From Candidatus Rhodoferax mariagerensis (lineage in GTDB: Bacteria > Pseudomonadota > Gammaproteobacteria > Burkholderiales > Burkholderiaceae_C), in NCBI GenBank assembly GCA_016719055.1, contig JADKAW010000053.1, forward strand, positions 1-58,626: 58,626 nucleotides of DNA, written 5' to 3'. Positions 24,113-33,189 of the stretch are shown here, one piece after another. The notes beneath the pieces were generated by a model. That model did no database searches. It worked only from the letters and a program-made list of their open reading frames with translations, and had not been told where the DNA came from. Made by a program: the position numbers and the translations under genes. The number at the start of each line of letters is the position of its first letter. The first letter of the stretch is position 1.

Positions 24113-24982
24113 TCAAGCGCCCACAATCCAGCCCTCCAGCGGGTCCATGTCGGCTGGCAGTCCGTAGTTTTTGTCTCCCTGCTCGAACTTTTGCTGTGCC
24201 CATGCAGCTTGCATCAGGCACAACACGGCGTCAAGCCGGTCACCCCGGGCGTCATCGGCGAGCAGATCGCGCTGGGCGTGGCTGAGTTTGAGGCGCAGCC
24301 CTGGCCCGAACCGGGTATTGTCATCCTCCAGCGCGGTGATCAGATCTTTGCGGGCAATCAGGCGGTCTGCCGTATGTCCCGCAAGCCTATCACTTTTGTA
24401 GCTGCGCCGCCCCAACACCTCGCGCGCCAGCATGCCGGGGTAGGCTTCGAGCGCGATGCGTTGCATGTCGTGGGGTAGGGAGGGCGTAGTGGTGTGTAAG
24501 CCAGGCAGGCTAACCCCCGACTGCAGCAGCAGCTGCACACCGGCGTGCAGCATGTACGCCACAGGTGGATTGACCCACTTCATGCTGGGGCTGGCGCCCG
24601 CGGGTCGATCGGTGGCACGGTGGGCAAATTTGCCCCCTGGAGTGCGGGCGGCACAAAAGGCGGCAAACTGCGCCCGAATGTCGGCGCGAGAGAGGCTTGC
24701 GTAATGATGCATGCAGGCCAGCCAATCCAGCGGCCAGCCCAAGTGCTGCACCAGCTCGCGCGGTAGACCAAAAGGCAGGTCAAACGCACCCACCCAGGCC
24801 GTTGGCGCCGCAAGCCATTGGGAGAATTCAGCAAGGCTTGCGAAATATGCTAAAGATGATAGCTGTACGCACTCGCTGGATAATGCTCCAAGGGCTAAAA
24901 CAATCGGTTTTCTGCGCGAAGGTGCGCTCGAGAAGTCGCATCCCACCAGGGCCGGGCTCGCGACGTTTGCCAACGGGCTCAT
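24113..24982 (-). CDS. DUF429 domain-containing protein
   Basis: 289 aa. The N-terminal VGCDFSSAPSRRKPIVLALG and FDLPFGLPRELV are hallmarks of the DUF429 family, predicted to have an RNase H-like fold; the acidic residues in GCDFSS and GAFDLP would be the metal ligands. Biochemical function is not established. The C-terminal GDRLDAVLCLMQAAWA is also typical. The start overlaps the BLUF gene's stop by 4 bases, so the two are coupled and probably transcribed with folE. Confidence 0.8.
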   Translation of the reverse strand: MSPLANVASPALVGCDFSSAPSRRKPIVLALGALSSECVQLSSLAYFASLAEFSQWLAAPTAWVGAFDLPFGLPRELVQHLGWPLDWLACMHHYASLSRADIRAQFAAFCAARTPGGKFAHRATDRPAGASPSMKWVNPPVAYMLHAGVQLLLQSGVSLPGLHTTTPSLPHDMQRIALEAYPGMLAREVLGRRSYKSDRLAGHTADRLIARKDLITALEDDNTRFGPGLRLKLSHAQRDLLADDARGDRLDAVLCLMQAAWAQQKFEQGDKNYGLPADMDPLEGWIVGA

Positions 24983-25401
24983 GCCCGCCCGATGATCGAG
25001 GCGGTGGCCATCAGTTCTTCAAGCAGGGCGAGCGAGACCTTGCCCGACACCGAATACGGGTCAAGCTCGGGCTTTTCAGCATACTTGAGCAAGATGGAGG
25101 CATTGATGCGCGTCATGTTGACCTCACCCATTGTCCAACCTGAAAACCGGCGCTCAGAGATTTCTTCGTATTGCAGCAGCACCACATCTTTGTGACGCGG
25201 ATCGCGCTGGATGTGACCATAAAGTTCACTGACCGTCATGCGACCACCTTCGAGCGCCTGTAAAAAAATACCCCCGCCGTAACACAACACACCAGTCACG
25301 CCACTGCCGGGGTTGTGGGCCCGTGACTGGTGCAGGATGGACTCGATGGCGTCGGCATTAACATCCACCGCACGACTGGCATATAGCAAACGTACCAACA
25401 T
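24979..25401 (-). CDS. BLUF-domain blue-light sensor protein
   Basis: A 140-aa stand-alone BLUF domain that binds FAD and senses blue light. The key residues are present: Tyr7 (LLYASRA), Asn30, Gln48 (GIFLQALEG) and Trp89/Met91 (FSGWTMGE). A ~40-residue C-terminal helical tail has no output domain, so it would signal by protein-protein contact. It starts 2 bp after folE's stop and its stop overlaps the DUF429 gene. Coupling to folE makes a link between light response and pterin synthesis conceivable, but that is only inference. Confidence 0.9.
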   Translation of the reverse strand: MLVRLLYASRAVDVNADAIESILHQSRAHNPGSGVTGVLCYGGGIFLQALEGGRMTVSELYGHIQRDPRHKDVVLLQYEEISERRFSGWTMGEVNMTRINASILLKYAEKPELDPYSVSGKVSLALLEELMATASIIGRA

Positions 25402-25403
25402 GA

Positions 25404-26114
25404 TTAGCCTTTCCGAGGTATAAGTGACAAAAATTCACGTCGCAGATTGGCATCTTTCAAAAAACTGCCACGCATCACGGAATTGATCATTTTGCTGTCG
25501 ACATCTTTGACACCGCGCCAACTCATACAGAAGTGACTCGCTTCCATCACAATGGCCAGGCCATCAGGCTGGGTTTTTTGCTGGATCAGGTCAGCCAGTT
25601 GTACCACCGCTTCCTCCTGGATCTGTGGCCGGCCCATCACCCATTCAGCCAAACGAGCGTACTTCGACAGGCCAATCACATTGGTGTGCTCGTTGGGCAG
25701 CACACCAATCCAGATTTTTCCCATGATTGGGCAAAAGTGGTGGCTGCAGGCGCTGCGAACCGTAATCGGGCCCACAATCATCAGTTCGTTCAAATGTTCG
25801 GCGTTGGGGAATTCGGTTATCTCAGGCGCAGCAACATAACGCCCCTGAAACACTTCCTTGAGGTACATCTTGGCCACACGCCGCGCGGTGTCGTCGGTGT
25901 TGTGATCGTTGTCAGTGTCAATCACCAGACTACTGAGCACACTCTTCATTTTTTCTTCGACTTCATCAAGCAGGGATTCAATCTCGCCTGGCCTGACAAA
26001 TTCGGCAATGTTGTCGTTGGCATTAAAGCGCTTGCGTGCCGCTTTGATACGCGCACGTATCTTCACAGATACCGGCGTACCTTCGTCTGGGTCAACTGAA
26101 TTCATGGTGTGCAT
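25404..26114 (-). CDS. folE: GTP cyclohydrolase I
   Basis: 236 aa. Converts GTP to 7,8-dihydroneopterin triphosphate, the first step of folate synthesis. Zinc and catalytic residues are visible in RSACSHHFCPIMGKIWIG and in the C-terminal EASHFCMSWRGVKD. It has a ~40-residue N-terminal extension beyond the core (MHTMNSVDPDEGTPVSVKIR); a second Met is at codon 4. The next enzyme activity in the pathway, NudB, is encoded 2 kb away at 28169 on the same strand. Confidence 0.95.
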   Translation of the reverse strand: MHTMNSVDPDEGTPVSVKIRARIKAARKRFNANDNIAEFVRPGEIESLLDEVEEKMKSVLSSLVIDTDNDHNTDDTARRVAKMYLKEVFQGRYVAAPEITEFPNAEHLNELMIVGPITVRSACSHHFCPIMGKIWIGVLPNEHTNVIGLSKYARLAEWVMGRPQIQEEAVVQLADLIQQKTQPDGLAIVMEASHFCMSWRGVKDVDSKMINSVMRGSFLKDANLRREFLSLIPRKG

Positions 26115-26195
26115 GGGTGTAAAACATCAAGGGATCACCGTAGCAGCGTTTTACCAACAAGGTTATTGGCATCAAGCCCTTTTATAGATTGAGTT

Positions 26196-26220
26196 AAACG
26201 CTATTACTCTAATAGCGTTT
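26196..26220. terminator. 10-bp hairpin spanning the clsB stop codon
   Basis: AAACGCTATT (26196-26205) and AATAGCGTTT (26211-26220) pair perfectly around a 5-nt loop. The stem includes the last codons and stop of clsB. No T run follows on the minus strand, so this is a 3'-end stability hairpin or a weak terminator. Confidence 0.45.
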
Positions 26221-27417
26221 GCCATAAATGAAGATCATCAGGCGCATCAGCAGCAAGGCTGCGTGGTCCAGCAACTTCTGCCGCATGGGCCGCTGAGCGT
26301 GCTTTAGCTGGTCGACGCGCCGGGAACGGGTGTTTATAGCGTGCACCAGTTCAAGCCCCAAGTCCTGGGCAAAAGGGCCATCTTCGATCACCACATTGGC
26401 CTCACGCGCGAGCAGCAAACTCAAGGGGTCCATGTTGGAAGAGCCCACCGTGGCCCATCGGCCATCCACCACTGCCACCTTGGCATGCAGAAAGCTGGCG
26501 TTGTATTCATAAATTTCCACACCCGCCGCCAGCAGACGCCGATACAAGGCACGCGTTGCATGGTGCTGCATGAAATACTCATAACGCCCTTGCAACAACA
26601 AACGCACCCGCACCCCGCGCCGGGCGGCATGGATCAGGCTGTTGCGAATCTTGCGACCCGGCAAAAAGTAGGCGTTAGCCAGAATGATCTCCTGGCGCGC
26701 CGCCCCCAGCGCCAATCTGTAAGCCCGTTCGATGCGTGAGCGATTCAGCAAATTGTCTCGAAGCACCAGCATAGCCTTGGCACCACCTAACGCCATGAAC
26801 GAATCCTTCCTGTCAGAACGATGGCTCTGTACAGCGCGTTGCAAGGCCTGCCAGGCGTCCAGCCAATTCACCTGCTGGGCACTTTGAACAGCCTGCTGGC
26901 GCCACCAAAATTGCGCCATGGCCAAATGCACATCCTGCACCAAAGGACCCACCACGCGCACTGCAAAGTCAAAGCGCGGTGCCCCAAGCGTCCCGTGGTT
27001 TGGATCAAACAAGTCGTCAAGCACATTAATTCCGCCGCAAAATGCCACACTGCCATCCACCACACACAGCTTACGGTGCAGGCGACGCCAGCGGCTGGGC
27101 ACCAACAAGCCCAACCGCCCCAGAGGCGCGTAAATGCGCCACTGAACGCCCGCTGTACGCAGGCGTTGCGGCCAGGGTTCGGGCAGGAATGGCGTGCCTA
27201 CACCATCAACCACAAGGTGTATGACCACGCCCCGCTGAGCCGCTTCGCTCAGTGACAGCGCGACCCGCGCGCCCGAAGCCTCCAGGTTGAAAATGTAGGT
27301 TTCAAGCAGGACCTCTTGCACGCTGGCATCAATGGCGGCGACGAGTTCGTCAAAAAAGGCTTGAGCGCCGCACAGCAGCTTTAGGTGATGACCTGACTTG
27401 ATTCCAGCCATGTGCAA
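26209..27417 (-). CDS. clsB: cardiolipin synthase B (phospholipase D superfamily)
   Basis: 402 aa with two HKD catalytic motifs: HRKLCVVDGSVAFCGG at ~117-132 and HAKVAVVDGRWATVGSSNMD at ~314-333. ClsB-type enzymes condense phosphatidylglycerol and related lipids into cardiolipin at the inner membrane. There is no N-terminal membrane pair, as expected for ClsB rather than ClsA. It follows the YbhP-like gene with 6 bp between them, the same pair as ybhP-ybhO in E. coli. Confidence 0.92.
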   Translation of the reverse strand: MHMAGIKSGHHLKLLCGAQAFFDELVAAIDASVQEVLLETYIFNLEASGARVALSLSEAAQRGVVIHLVVDGVGTPFLPEPWPQRLRTAGVQWRIYAPLGRLGLLVPSRWRRLHRKLCVVDGSVAFCGGINVLDDLFDPNHGTLGAPRFDFAVRVVGPLVQDVHLAMAQFWWRQQAVQSAQQVNWLDAWQALQRAVQSHRSDRKDSFMALGGAKAMLVLRDNLLNRSRIERAYRLALGAARQEIILANAYFLPGRKIRNSLIHAARRGVRVRLLLQGRYEYFMQHHATRALYRRLLAAGVEIYEYNASFLHAKVAVVDGRWATVGSSNMDPLSLLLAREANVVIEDGPFAQDLGLELVHAINTRSRRVDQLKHAQRPMRQKLLDHAALLLMRLMIFIYGKRY

Positions 27418-27423
27418 CAGCGC

Positions 27424-28158
27424 TCAACCCGGCATTTGAAAATCGGCAATCAGGGGGAGGTGATCTGACATTCTCCACCACATTTGCCCTCGGGGCACCG
27501 CAACGCTGAGTGGCTCCAAGCCACGAGCAAAGACGTGATCCAACTGCGCCAGCGGCAAGCGTGATGGAAAAGTTGGCTGACGAGCAACCTGGCTGGTGTG
27601 CAAGCCCACGTCCATGAAAGCCTTTTGGGTGTCTGGGCGCCAGTCGTTGAAGTCTCCCGCCAGCAACAAGGGAGCATCGAGGGGTACTTCACGCGATAGA
27701 TATCGCTTGAGCTGCGCAATTTGTCGTACCCGGCTGGACCGAATCAACCCCAGGTGCACCACCAGCACATGCACGATACGCGCATCCACTTGCAATTCAA
27801 CATGCAGCAGGCCACGCTGCTCCAGGCGATGGTCCGACATATCTTCATGCTGGGACGACAGCACCGGCCAGCGCGACAACACGGCATTGCCGTGCTCACC
27901 GTGTCGTGTGACAGCATTGGTCCGGTACACCGCCGTGTACCCCGGTGGTGCCAAAAAATCGGCTTGACCTTGCTGCGGCCAATGTTCAAAATGGTTCTCT
28001 TCCTGCCGGTTGTTATGCCGCACCTCTTGCAAGCAGACCACATCAGCACCCAGCGATGCCACAGCCTGCGCGAGATTGTGGATCTCCAGGCGCCGCGCGG
28101 GCCCAATACCCTGTACGCCTTTGTGAATGTTGTAGGTGACAACCCTCAGGGTTTTCAT
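27424..28158 (-). CDS. endonuclease/exonuclease/phosphatase family protein (YbhP-like)
   Basis: 244 aa from ATG 28158 (MKTLRVVTYNIHKGVQGIGP). Typical metal-dependent EEP motifs are seen: TYNIHKG, VVCLQEVR, LAGDFNDWR and the C-terminal SDHLPLIADF. The substrate is unknown; E. coli YbhP neighbours cardiolipin synthase ClsB as here, so a phosphoester in lipid metabolism is a reasonable guess. The frame is open upstream to 28281, but the extension overlaps nudB and is not family-like. Confidence 0.88.
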   Translation of the reverse strand: MKTLRVVTYNIHKGVQGIGPARRLEIHNLAQAVASLGADVVCLQEVRHNNRQEENHFEHWPQQGQADFLAPPGYTAVYRTNAVTRHGEHGNAVLSRWPVLSSQHEDMSDHRLEQRGLLHVELQVDARIVHVLVVHLGLIRSSRVRQIAQLKRYLSREVPLDAPLLLAGDFNDWRPDTQKAFMDVGLHTSQVARQPTFPSRLPLAQLDHVFARGLEPLSVAVPRGQMWWRMSDHLPLIADFQMPG

Positions 28159-28168
28159 GCAACCATCG

Positions 28169-28642
28169 TCAAACGGCAAAGCGTGGCAACAGCAGGCAAG
28201 CTTCTGCGTTTGAGGGTGAAAAACACGCCTCTGCCGCATGCACATAGGGCAGCCATTGGTAGTGCGTATGTTCCCGTGCACTTAGACGCACCTGAGTGTT
28301 TGCTGGCACCATCAGTCCGAACAGGTGCTCCGTATTTTTGACCACGCCCGGCGCATAGCGATGGCGCCATTGGGGGTAAATTTCATAGATATTTTCTAGC
28401 TGCCAATCGTTCAGGCAGCCCTCCAGGGCAGACCCTGGTGAGCAGTCAATGCCGGTTTCTTCAAACACCTCGCGCCGGGCAGTTTGTTCAAACGATTCGT
28501 CTGGAGCATCTTTGGCACCAGTGACCGACTGCCAATAACATTCAGCATCCGCTCGTTTGATTAGCAAAACTCGTAACACCGGGGTGTAAATCACCACCAG
28601 CACGGACTGTGGAATTTTGTAAGTTACAGCAGTTTCAGCCAC
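28169..28642 (-). CDS. nudB: dihydroneopterin triphosphate diphosphatase
   Basis: 157 aa with a complete Nudix box, GAKDAPDESFEQTARREVFE then ETGI. NudB removes pyrophosphate from dihydroneopterin triphosphate, the FolE product, in folate synthesis. The start MAETAVTYKIPQSVLVVIYT and C-terminal HTHYQWLPYVHAAEACFSPS are family-like. It lies between aspS (49 bp upstream) and the YbhP-like gene (10 bp downstream), an order (aspS-nudB) common in Burkholderiales and also seen in enterobacteria. Confidence 0.93.
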   Translation of the reverse strand: MAETAVTYKIPQSVLVVIYTPVLRVLLIKRADAECYWQSVTGAKDAPDESFEQTARREVFEETGIDCSPGSALEGCLNDWQLENIYEIYPQWRHRYAPGVVKNTEHLFGLMVPANTQVRLSAREHTHYQWLPYVHAAEACFSPSNAEACLLLPRFAV

Positions 28643-28690
28643 GACAGGTCACCGCCTCAAGCACTGCCAACCTGTCGCCAAACGGACCCC

Positions 28691-30505
28691 TCATCCAGCT
28701 TTCACGAGGTCAGCGTTGCGCAAGCGAATATGCAGTTCTCGAAGTTGCTTTTCATCAACGGGCGAAGGCGCTTGCGTCAACAGGCACTGGGCGCGTTGGG
28801 TTTTCGGGAAGGCAATCACATCACGAATGGACTCGGCACCGGTCATCATGGTCACAATGCGGTCCAAACCAAAGGCCAGGCCACCATGCGGAGGCGCCCC
28901 ATACTGCAACGCATCGAGCAGAAAACCAAATTTTTGCTGGGCTTCTTCCGGGCTGATCTTGAGCGCATCAAATACTTTTTGCTGCACATCGGCACGGTGG
29001 ATGCGCACGGAGCCGCCGCCCATCTCCCAGCCATTGAGCACCATGTCATAACCCTTGGAAACACATTTCTCGGGAGCCGTGACCATCCAGTCTTCATGAC
29101 CGTCTTTGGGTGCGGTGAACGGGTGATGAACCGCTGTGTAACGCTGGGATTCCTCGTCGTACTCAAACATCGGGAAATCAACCACCCACAGCGGTGCCCA
29201 GCGGTCTTCAAACAGACCGTTTTTCTTGCCAAATTCGCTATGCCCTACCTTGATGCGCAGTGCACCAATGGCATCGTTGACGATTTTTTCCTTGTCAGCA
29301 CCAAAAAACAGCAGGTCACCGTCTTGCGCGCCGGTGCGGCCCAGCACTGCAGCTATGGCGTTGTCATGCAGATTCTTGACGATAGGACTTTGCAAACCTT
29401 CGCGGCCCTTTGTCAGATCATTCACCTTGATCCAGGCCAAGCCTTTGGCACCATAAATCTTGACAAATTCGCCATAACCGTCAATTTCGCCTCGGGACAG
29501 GCCAGCGCCTTCACGCGCTCCACCCGGTACCCGCAATGCCACTACCCGGCCACCCTTCATATTGGCGGCCCCCGAAAACACTTTGAAGTCGACATCACTC
29601 ATAACATCGGTCAGTTCGGTGAATTCGAGTTTGACGCGCAAATCAGGCTTGTCAGACCCATAGCGCAGTGCAGCCTCCTGATAGGTCATAGCGGGAAACT
29701 CGCCCAGATCCACATTGATGGTGGTCTTGAACACCGCTTTAATCATTTGTTGGAACAAGTCTCGAATGTCCTGCTCCTCCATGAAAGACGTTTCAATATC
29801 GATCTGAGTGAACTCAGGCTGGCGGTCAGCACGCAGGTCTTCGTCGCGAAAGCACTTGGTAATCTGGTAATAACGGTCAAAACCGGCCACCATCAGCAAC
29901 TGCTTGAACAACTGCGGACTTTGCGGCAATGCAAAAAAATGGCCGTCGTGTATCCGGCTAGGGACCAGGTAATCTCGCGCCCCTTCTGGCGTGCTTTTGG
30001 TCAGCATCGGGGTTTCAATGTCGACAAAGCCATTGGCATCAAGGAACTTTCGCACCTCCATCGCCACACGGTGGCGCAGCATCAGGTTGTTTTGCATGTA
30101 GGGGCGGCGTAAGTCCAGCACACGATGCGTCAGGCGGGTGGTTTCGGACAGATTTTCTTCATCAAGCTGAAACGGTGGTGTCACCGAGGGGTTGAGCACG
30201 TTGAGCTCATGGCACAACACTTCGATCTTGCCGCTCTTGAGACTGTCATTGGCCGTGCCTTGCGGACGTGCCCGCACCAAGCCTTTGACCTGAATACAAA
30301 ACTCGTTGCGCAGGTCCTCCGCCACCTTGAACATGTCGGCCCGATCGGGGTCACACACCAGCTGCACATAACCTTCACGGTCGCGCACATCGACAAAAAT
30401 CACGCCGCCGTGGTCACGCCGGCGGTTGACCCACCCGCACAGGGTGACATTTTGGCCGAGCAGGGCTTCAGTAACCAAACCACAATAATGAGAACGCATT
30501 GCCAT
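28691..30505 (-). CDS. aspS: aspartyl-tRNA synthetase
   Basis: 604 aa, bacterial-type class II AspRS. The N-terminal OB-fold anticodon domain starts MAMRSHYCGLVTEALLGQNV; the catalytic core has LTKSTPEGARDYLVPSRIHD and the bacterial GAD insertion (~300-415); motif 3 is at GLAFGLDRIVTMMTGAESIR. It charges tRNA-Asp, or both Asp and Asn tRNAs in organisms with the amidotransferase route; the sequence alone does not settle which. Length is complete. Upstream is the DUF502 gene. Confidence 0.96.
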   Translation of the reverse strand: MAMRSHYCGLVTEALLGQNVTLCGWVNRRRDHGGVIFVDVRDREGYVQLVCDPDRADMFKVAEDLRNEFCIQVKGLVRARPQGTANDSLKSGKIEVLCHELNVLNPSVTPPFQLDEENLSETTRLTHRVLDLRRPYMQNNLMLRHRVAMEVRKFLDANGFVDIETPMLTKSTPEGARDYLVPSRIHDGHFFALPQSPQLFKQLLMVAGFDRYYQITKCFRDEDLRADRQPEFTQIDIETSFMEEQDIRDLFQQMIKAVFKTTINVDLGEFPAMTYQEAALRYGSDKPDLRVKLEFTELTDVMSDVDFKVFSGAANMKGGRVVALRVPGGAREGAGLSRGEIDGYGEFVKIYGAKGLAWIKVNDLTKGREGLQSPIVKNLHDNAIAAVLGRTGAQDGDLLFFGADKEKIVNDAIGALRIKVGHSEFGKKNGLFEDRWAPLWVVDFPMFEYDEESQRYTAVHHPFTAPKDGHEDWMVTAPEKCVSKGYDMVLNGWEMGGGSVRIHRADVQQKVFDALKISPEEAQQKFGFLLDALQYGAPPHGGLAFGLDRIVTMMTGAESIRDVIAFPKTQRAQCLLTQAPSPVDEKQLRELHIRLRNADLVKAG

Positions 30506-30552
30506 AAACTGCTTTCAGAGGCCACCCTTGGGGTGGCAAGGTTGTCAAAAGA

Positions 30553-31206
30553 TCAATGGTGCTTGCCGGTGGTAGCCACCGTGGGGGCCACCGAACCCAT
30601 GGAAATCACGTAGGTAAGCGCCTCGTCGACGCTCATTTTGAGCTCGACCACATCGGCTCGGGGCAGCATCAGAAAAAACCCGCTGGTCGGGTTGGGTGTG
30701 GTGGGCACGTAGACGCTGACAAAATCATCACCCAGGTGGGTAGACACCTCACCAGCAGGAGTACCCGTCTGAAATGCGATGGTCCAGCAGCCTTGGTGTG
30801 GATACTGCACCAGCAAGGCGGTGCGAAAAGCATTGCCGTTGCTGGAAAAAAGAGTGTCGGACACCTTTTTGACACTGTTATAGATGGACTTGAAGACCGG
30901 AATTTTGGCCAATAAGTTGTGCCAGTGGTTCAGCCACCATCGTCCAGCCACATTGGAGACCAGGGCACCGGTTAGCAGCAACCCCCCAAAAACCAGCAGC
31001 ACACCTAAGCCGGGAATGTGTTTGAACTGCTCCCAAAACACCGCCACTGATTCTGGTGACACGGCCTGAACAGCAGTCAGAAACCCCATAAAAATGCCGT
31101 CAAGCAAATTCATCAGCCACAGCAGCACCCAGATGGTGATCGCTGTGGGCAACCAGACCAACAGGCCAGTTATCAGGTATTTTTTTAGCGGCACAGAAAG
31201 TTTCAA
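30553..31206 (-). CDS. DUF502 family membrane protein
   Basis: 217 aa with two N-terminal membrane segments (YLITGLLVWLPTAITIWVLL and VLLVFGGLLLTGALVSNVAG) and a soluble C-terminal part containing YVPTTPNPTSGFFLMLPRAD, the signature of DUF502. Function is not established. It sits between the FmdB-like gene (7 bp) and aspS (47 bp), a conserved order in betaproteobacteria. Confidence 0.9.
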   Translation of the reverse strand: MKLSVPLKKYLITGLLVWLPTAITIWVLLWLMNLLDGIFMGFLTAVQAVSPESVAVFWEQFKHIPGLGVLLVFGGLLLTGALVSNVAGRWWLNHWHNLLAKIPVFKSIYNSVKKVSDTLFSSNGNAFRTALLVQYPHQGCWTIAFQTGTPAGEVSTHLGDDFVSVYVPTTPNPTSGFFLMLPRADVVELKMSVDEALTYVISMGSVAPTVATTGKHH

Positions 31207-31213
31207 TCAAATA

Positions 31214-31546
31214 TCAGCTGTGGCAAGCGCAACCGCCGCTGCATCGGGAAGCAGGTGTAGCAGTAGCGACCTCTGATTTGGCGACAGGCGTTGCTGCGGG
31301 TGTCGCTGTCGCGGGTTCTGTTGAGGGTGCCGCCGGCGCTGCTGTTGCGGCAGCCGGACTGCCATTGCCCTTGAAATCTGTGGCATACCAACCCGAACCT
31401 TTGAGCTGGAACCCAGCAGCGGTCAATTGCTTGGAAAACGATGCTTTACCACAGGCTGGACAGCCCTTAAGCAGCGGATCAGAGATTTTTTGCAACACAT
31501 CTTTGGCAAACCCGCAGGCTTCGCATTTGTAGGCGTAAATTGGCAT
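31214..31546 (-). CDS. FmdB-family zinc ribbon protein
   Basis: 110 aa from MPIYAYKCEACGFAKDVLQK. Two CxxC pairs (CEAC, CPAC) make the FmdB/CxxC_CXXC_SSSS zinc ribbon. The C-terminal half is a long Ala/Thr/Pro-rich tail ending with a cysteine-rich CSGGCACHS. The family was named for a regulator of formamidase, but its role here is unknown. I chose the internal Met because the ribbon always starts MPIY; the frame opens 9 codons earlier. Confidence 0.88.
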   Translation of the reverse strand: MPIYAYKCEACGFAKDVLQKISDPLLKGCPACGKASFSKQLTAAGFQLKGSGWYATDFKGNGSPAAATAAPAAPSTEPATATPAATPVAKSEVATATPASRCSGGCACHS

Positions 31547-31623
31547 GGTGTCCCGTTGAGAAAATAGCTGCAAAGCCTGTGATTATAAAGTCGCGCTTGT
31601 CAGGCAGCAAAACTGCAAAGGCA

Positions 31624-33189
31624 CTAAAACAGGCGAACCCGCACCATCACTTGCATCACAATCAGGCCGAGCACAAATCCAACGCCACCAAAAACAATGG
31701 CAGACAACAATCGGTTGGTTTTTTTCTGCTCCAGCAACAAGGCCTCAAGCCCGTTGCCCCGCCCACGTGAATTGTTTTGCAAGAAATCAAACAACAAACG
31801 CGGCAGTTCAGGCAAGAGCTTGGCGTATCGCGGTCCTTCATTGCGTAACTCGTCAAACAGCTTTTTAGGGCCAATCTGGTTCATCATCCATTTTTCAAGG
31901 AACGGTTTGGCGGTGTTCCACAAATCCAGATCAGGATCAAGCTGCCGTCCCAGACCTTCAATATTGAGCAATGTTTTTTGTAACAACACCAACTGAGGTT
32001 GAATTTCAACTTGAAAACGTCTTGAAGTCTGAAACAAGCGCATTAGTACCATGCCCAGCGACAACTCCTTCAATGGCCGATCAAAGTAGGGCTCGCACAC
32101 TGTGCGCACCGCCGCTTCAAGCTCATCAACACGGGTGGTGGCCGGCACCCAACCTGACTCGATGTGGAGCTCGGCGACACGTTTGTAATCGCGACGGAAA
32201 AATGCGGTGAAGTTCTGCGCCAGATACTCCTTGTCAACCTCGGTCAAGGTACCCACGATGCCAAAGTCAAGCGAGATGTAGCGCCCAAAAGTTGCCGGAT
32301 CAAGGCTCACCTGGATGTTGCCTGGATGCATATCAGCGTGGAAAAAACCGTCACGAAACACCTGGGTGAAAAAAATGGTGACACCGTCGCGCGCGAGTTT
32401 GGGAATATCAACGCCAGCCGCCCGCAAGCGCTCAATCTGGTTGATGGGAACGCCTTTCATGCGTTCCATCACCATCACATCAGGCATACAGTAGTCCCAG
32501 AAAATTTCTGGAATCAGCACCAAGTCCAGCTCAGCCATGTTACGTCGCAGTTGCGCTGCACTAGACGCCTCACGCACCAGATCAAGTTCGTCATGCAGGT
32601 ATTTGTCAAATTCAGCAACGACCTCACGTGGTTTGAGACGTTTGCCGTCTTCTGACAGACTTTCCAACCAGCCAGCCATCATGCGCAACAGGTCCAGATC
32701 CTTGTCGATCACATCGAGCATGCCTGGGCGCAGCACCTTGACCGCAACATCACGGTGGCGACCACTGCGCTCTTTCAGCACTGCGAAATGGACCTGCGCG
32801 ATCGACGCGCTGGCCACCGGCTGGCGTTCGAACGACACAAAAATATCGTCAACCTTCTTCTTGAAGGCTTTTTCGATGATGGCGATGGCGACTTCGCTTG
32901 GAAAAGGCGGCACCCGGTCTTGCAAAAGAGCCAGTTCATCCGCAATGTCCACCGGTAACAAATCACGCCGGGTTGACAGCACCTGGCCAAACTTGACAAA
33001 TATCGGACCCAGGCTCTCCAGCGCCTGGCGAATTCGCTGACCACGCGGTGCCTCCAGCTTGCGTCCAATAGTGATGATCCGGGCAATTTGCAACAGCCAG
33101 GGTTTGTTGAAACTTGTCAGAACCAATTCATCAAGCCCGTGACGCAACATCACCCAAACGATGAACACGCCACGAAAAAGGCGCGACAT
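31624..33189 (-). CDS. ubiB: ubiquinone biosynthesis protein UbiB (ABC1/ADCK-like kinase)
   Basis: 521 aa, member of the atypical kinase family needed for ubiquinone synthesis. Motifs: KFGQVLSTRRDLLP (KxGQ loop), ASIAQVHFA (A-rich loop), VAVKVLRPG, FFHADMHPGNIQV and SLDFGIVGTL; two C-terminal membrane helices (LLSAIVFGGVGFVLGLIVMQ). Start overlaps the ubiJ stop by one base, so the genes are coupled. With ubiE 1.6 kb upstream this is the ubiE-ubiJ-ubiB cluster, here interrupted by a Tim44-like gene. Confidence 0.95.
   Translation of the reverse strand: MSRLFRGVFIVWVMLRHGLDELVLTSFNKPWLLQIARIITIGRKLEAPRGQRIRQALESLGPIFVKFGQVLSTRRDLLPVDIADELALLQDRVPPFPSEVAIAIIEKAFKKKVDDIFVSFERQPVASASIAQVHFAVLKERSGRHRDVAVKVLRPGMLDVIDKDLDLLRMMAGWLESLSEDGKRLKPREVVAEFDKYLHDELDLVREASSAAQLRRNMAELDLVLIPEIFWDYCMPDVMVMERMKGVPINQIERLRAAGVDIPKLARDGVTIFFTQVFRDGFFHADMHPGNIQVSLDPATFGRYISLDFGIVGTLTEVDKEYLAQNFTAFFRRDYKRVAELHIESGWVPATTRVDELEAAVRTVCEPYFDRPLKELSLGMVLMRLFQTSRRFQVEIQPQLVLLQKTLLNIEGLGRQLDPDLDLWNTAKPFLEKWMMNQIGPKKLFDELRNEGPRYAKLLPELPRLLFDFLQNNSRGRGNGLEALLLEQKKTNRLLSAIVFGGVGFVLGLIVMQVMVRVRLF

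Noticed and set aside
28730..30112. 460-aa open frame opposite aspS
   Set aside because: Antisense shadow of a strongly conserved aspartyl-tRNA synthetase gene; no family resemblance.
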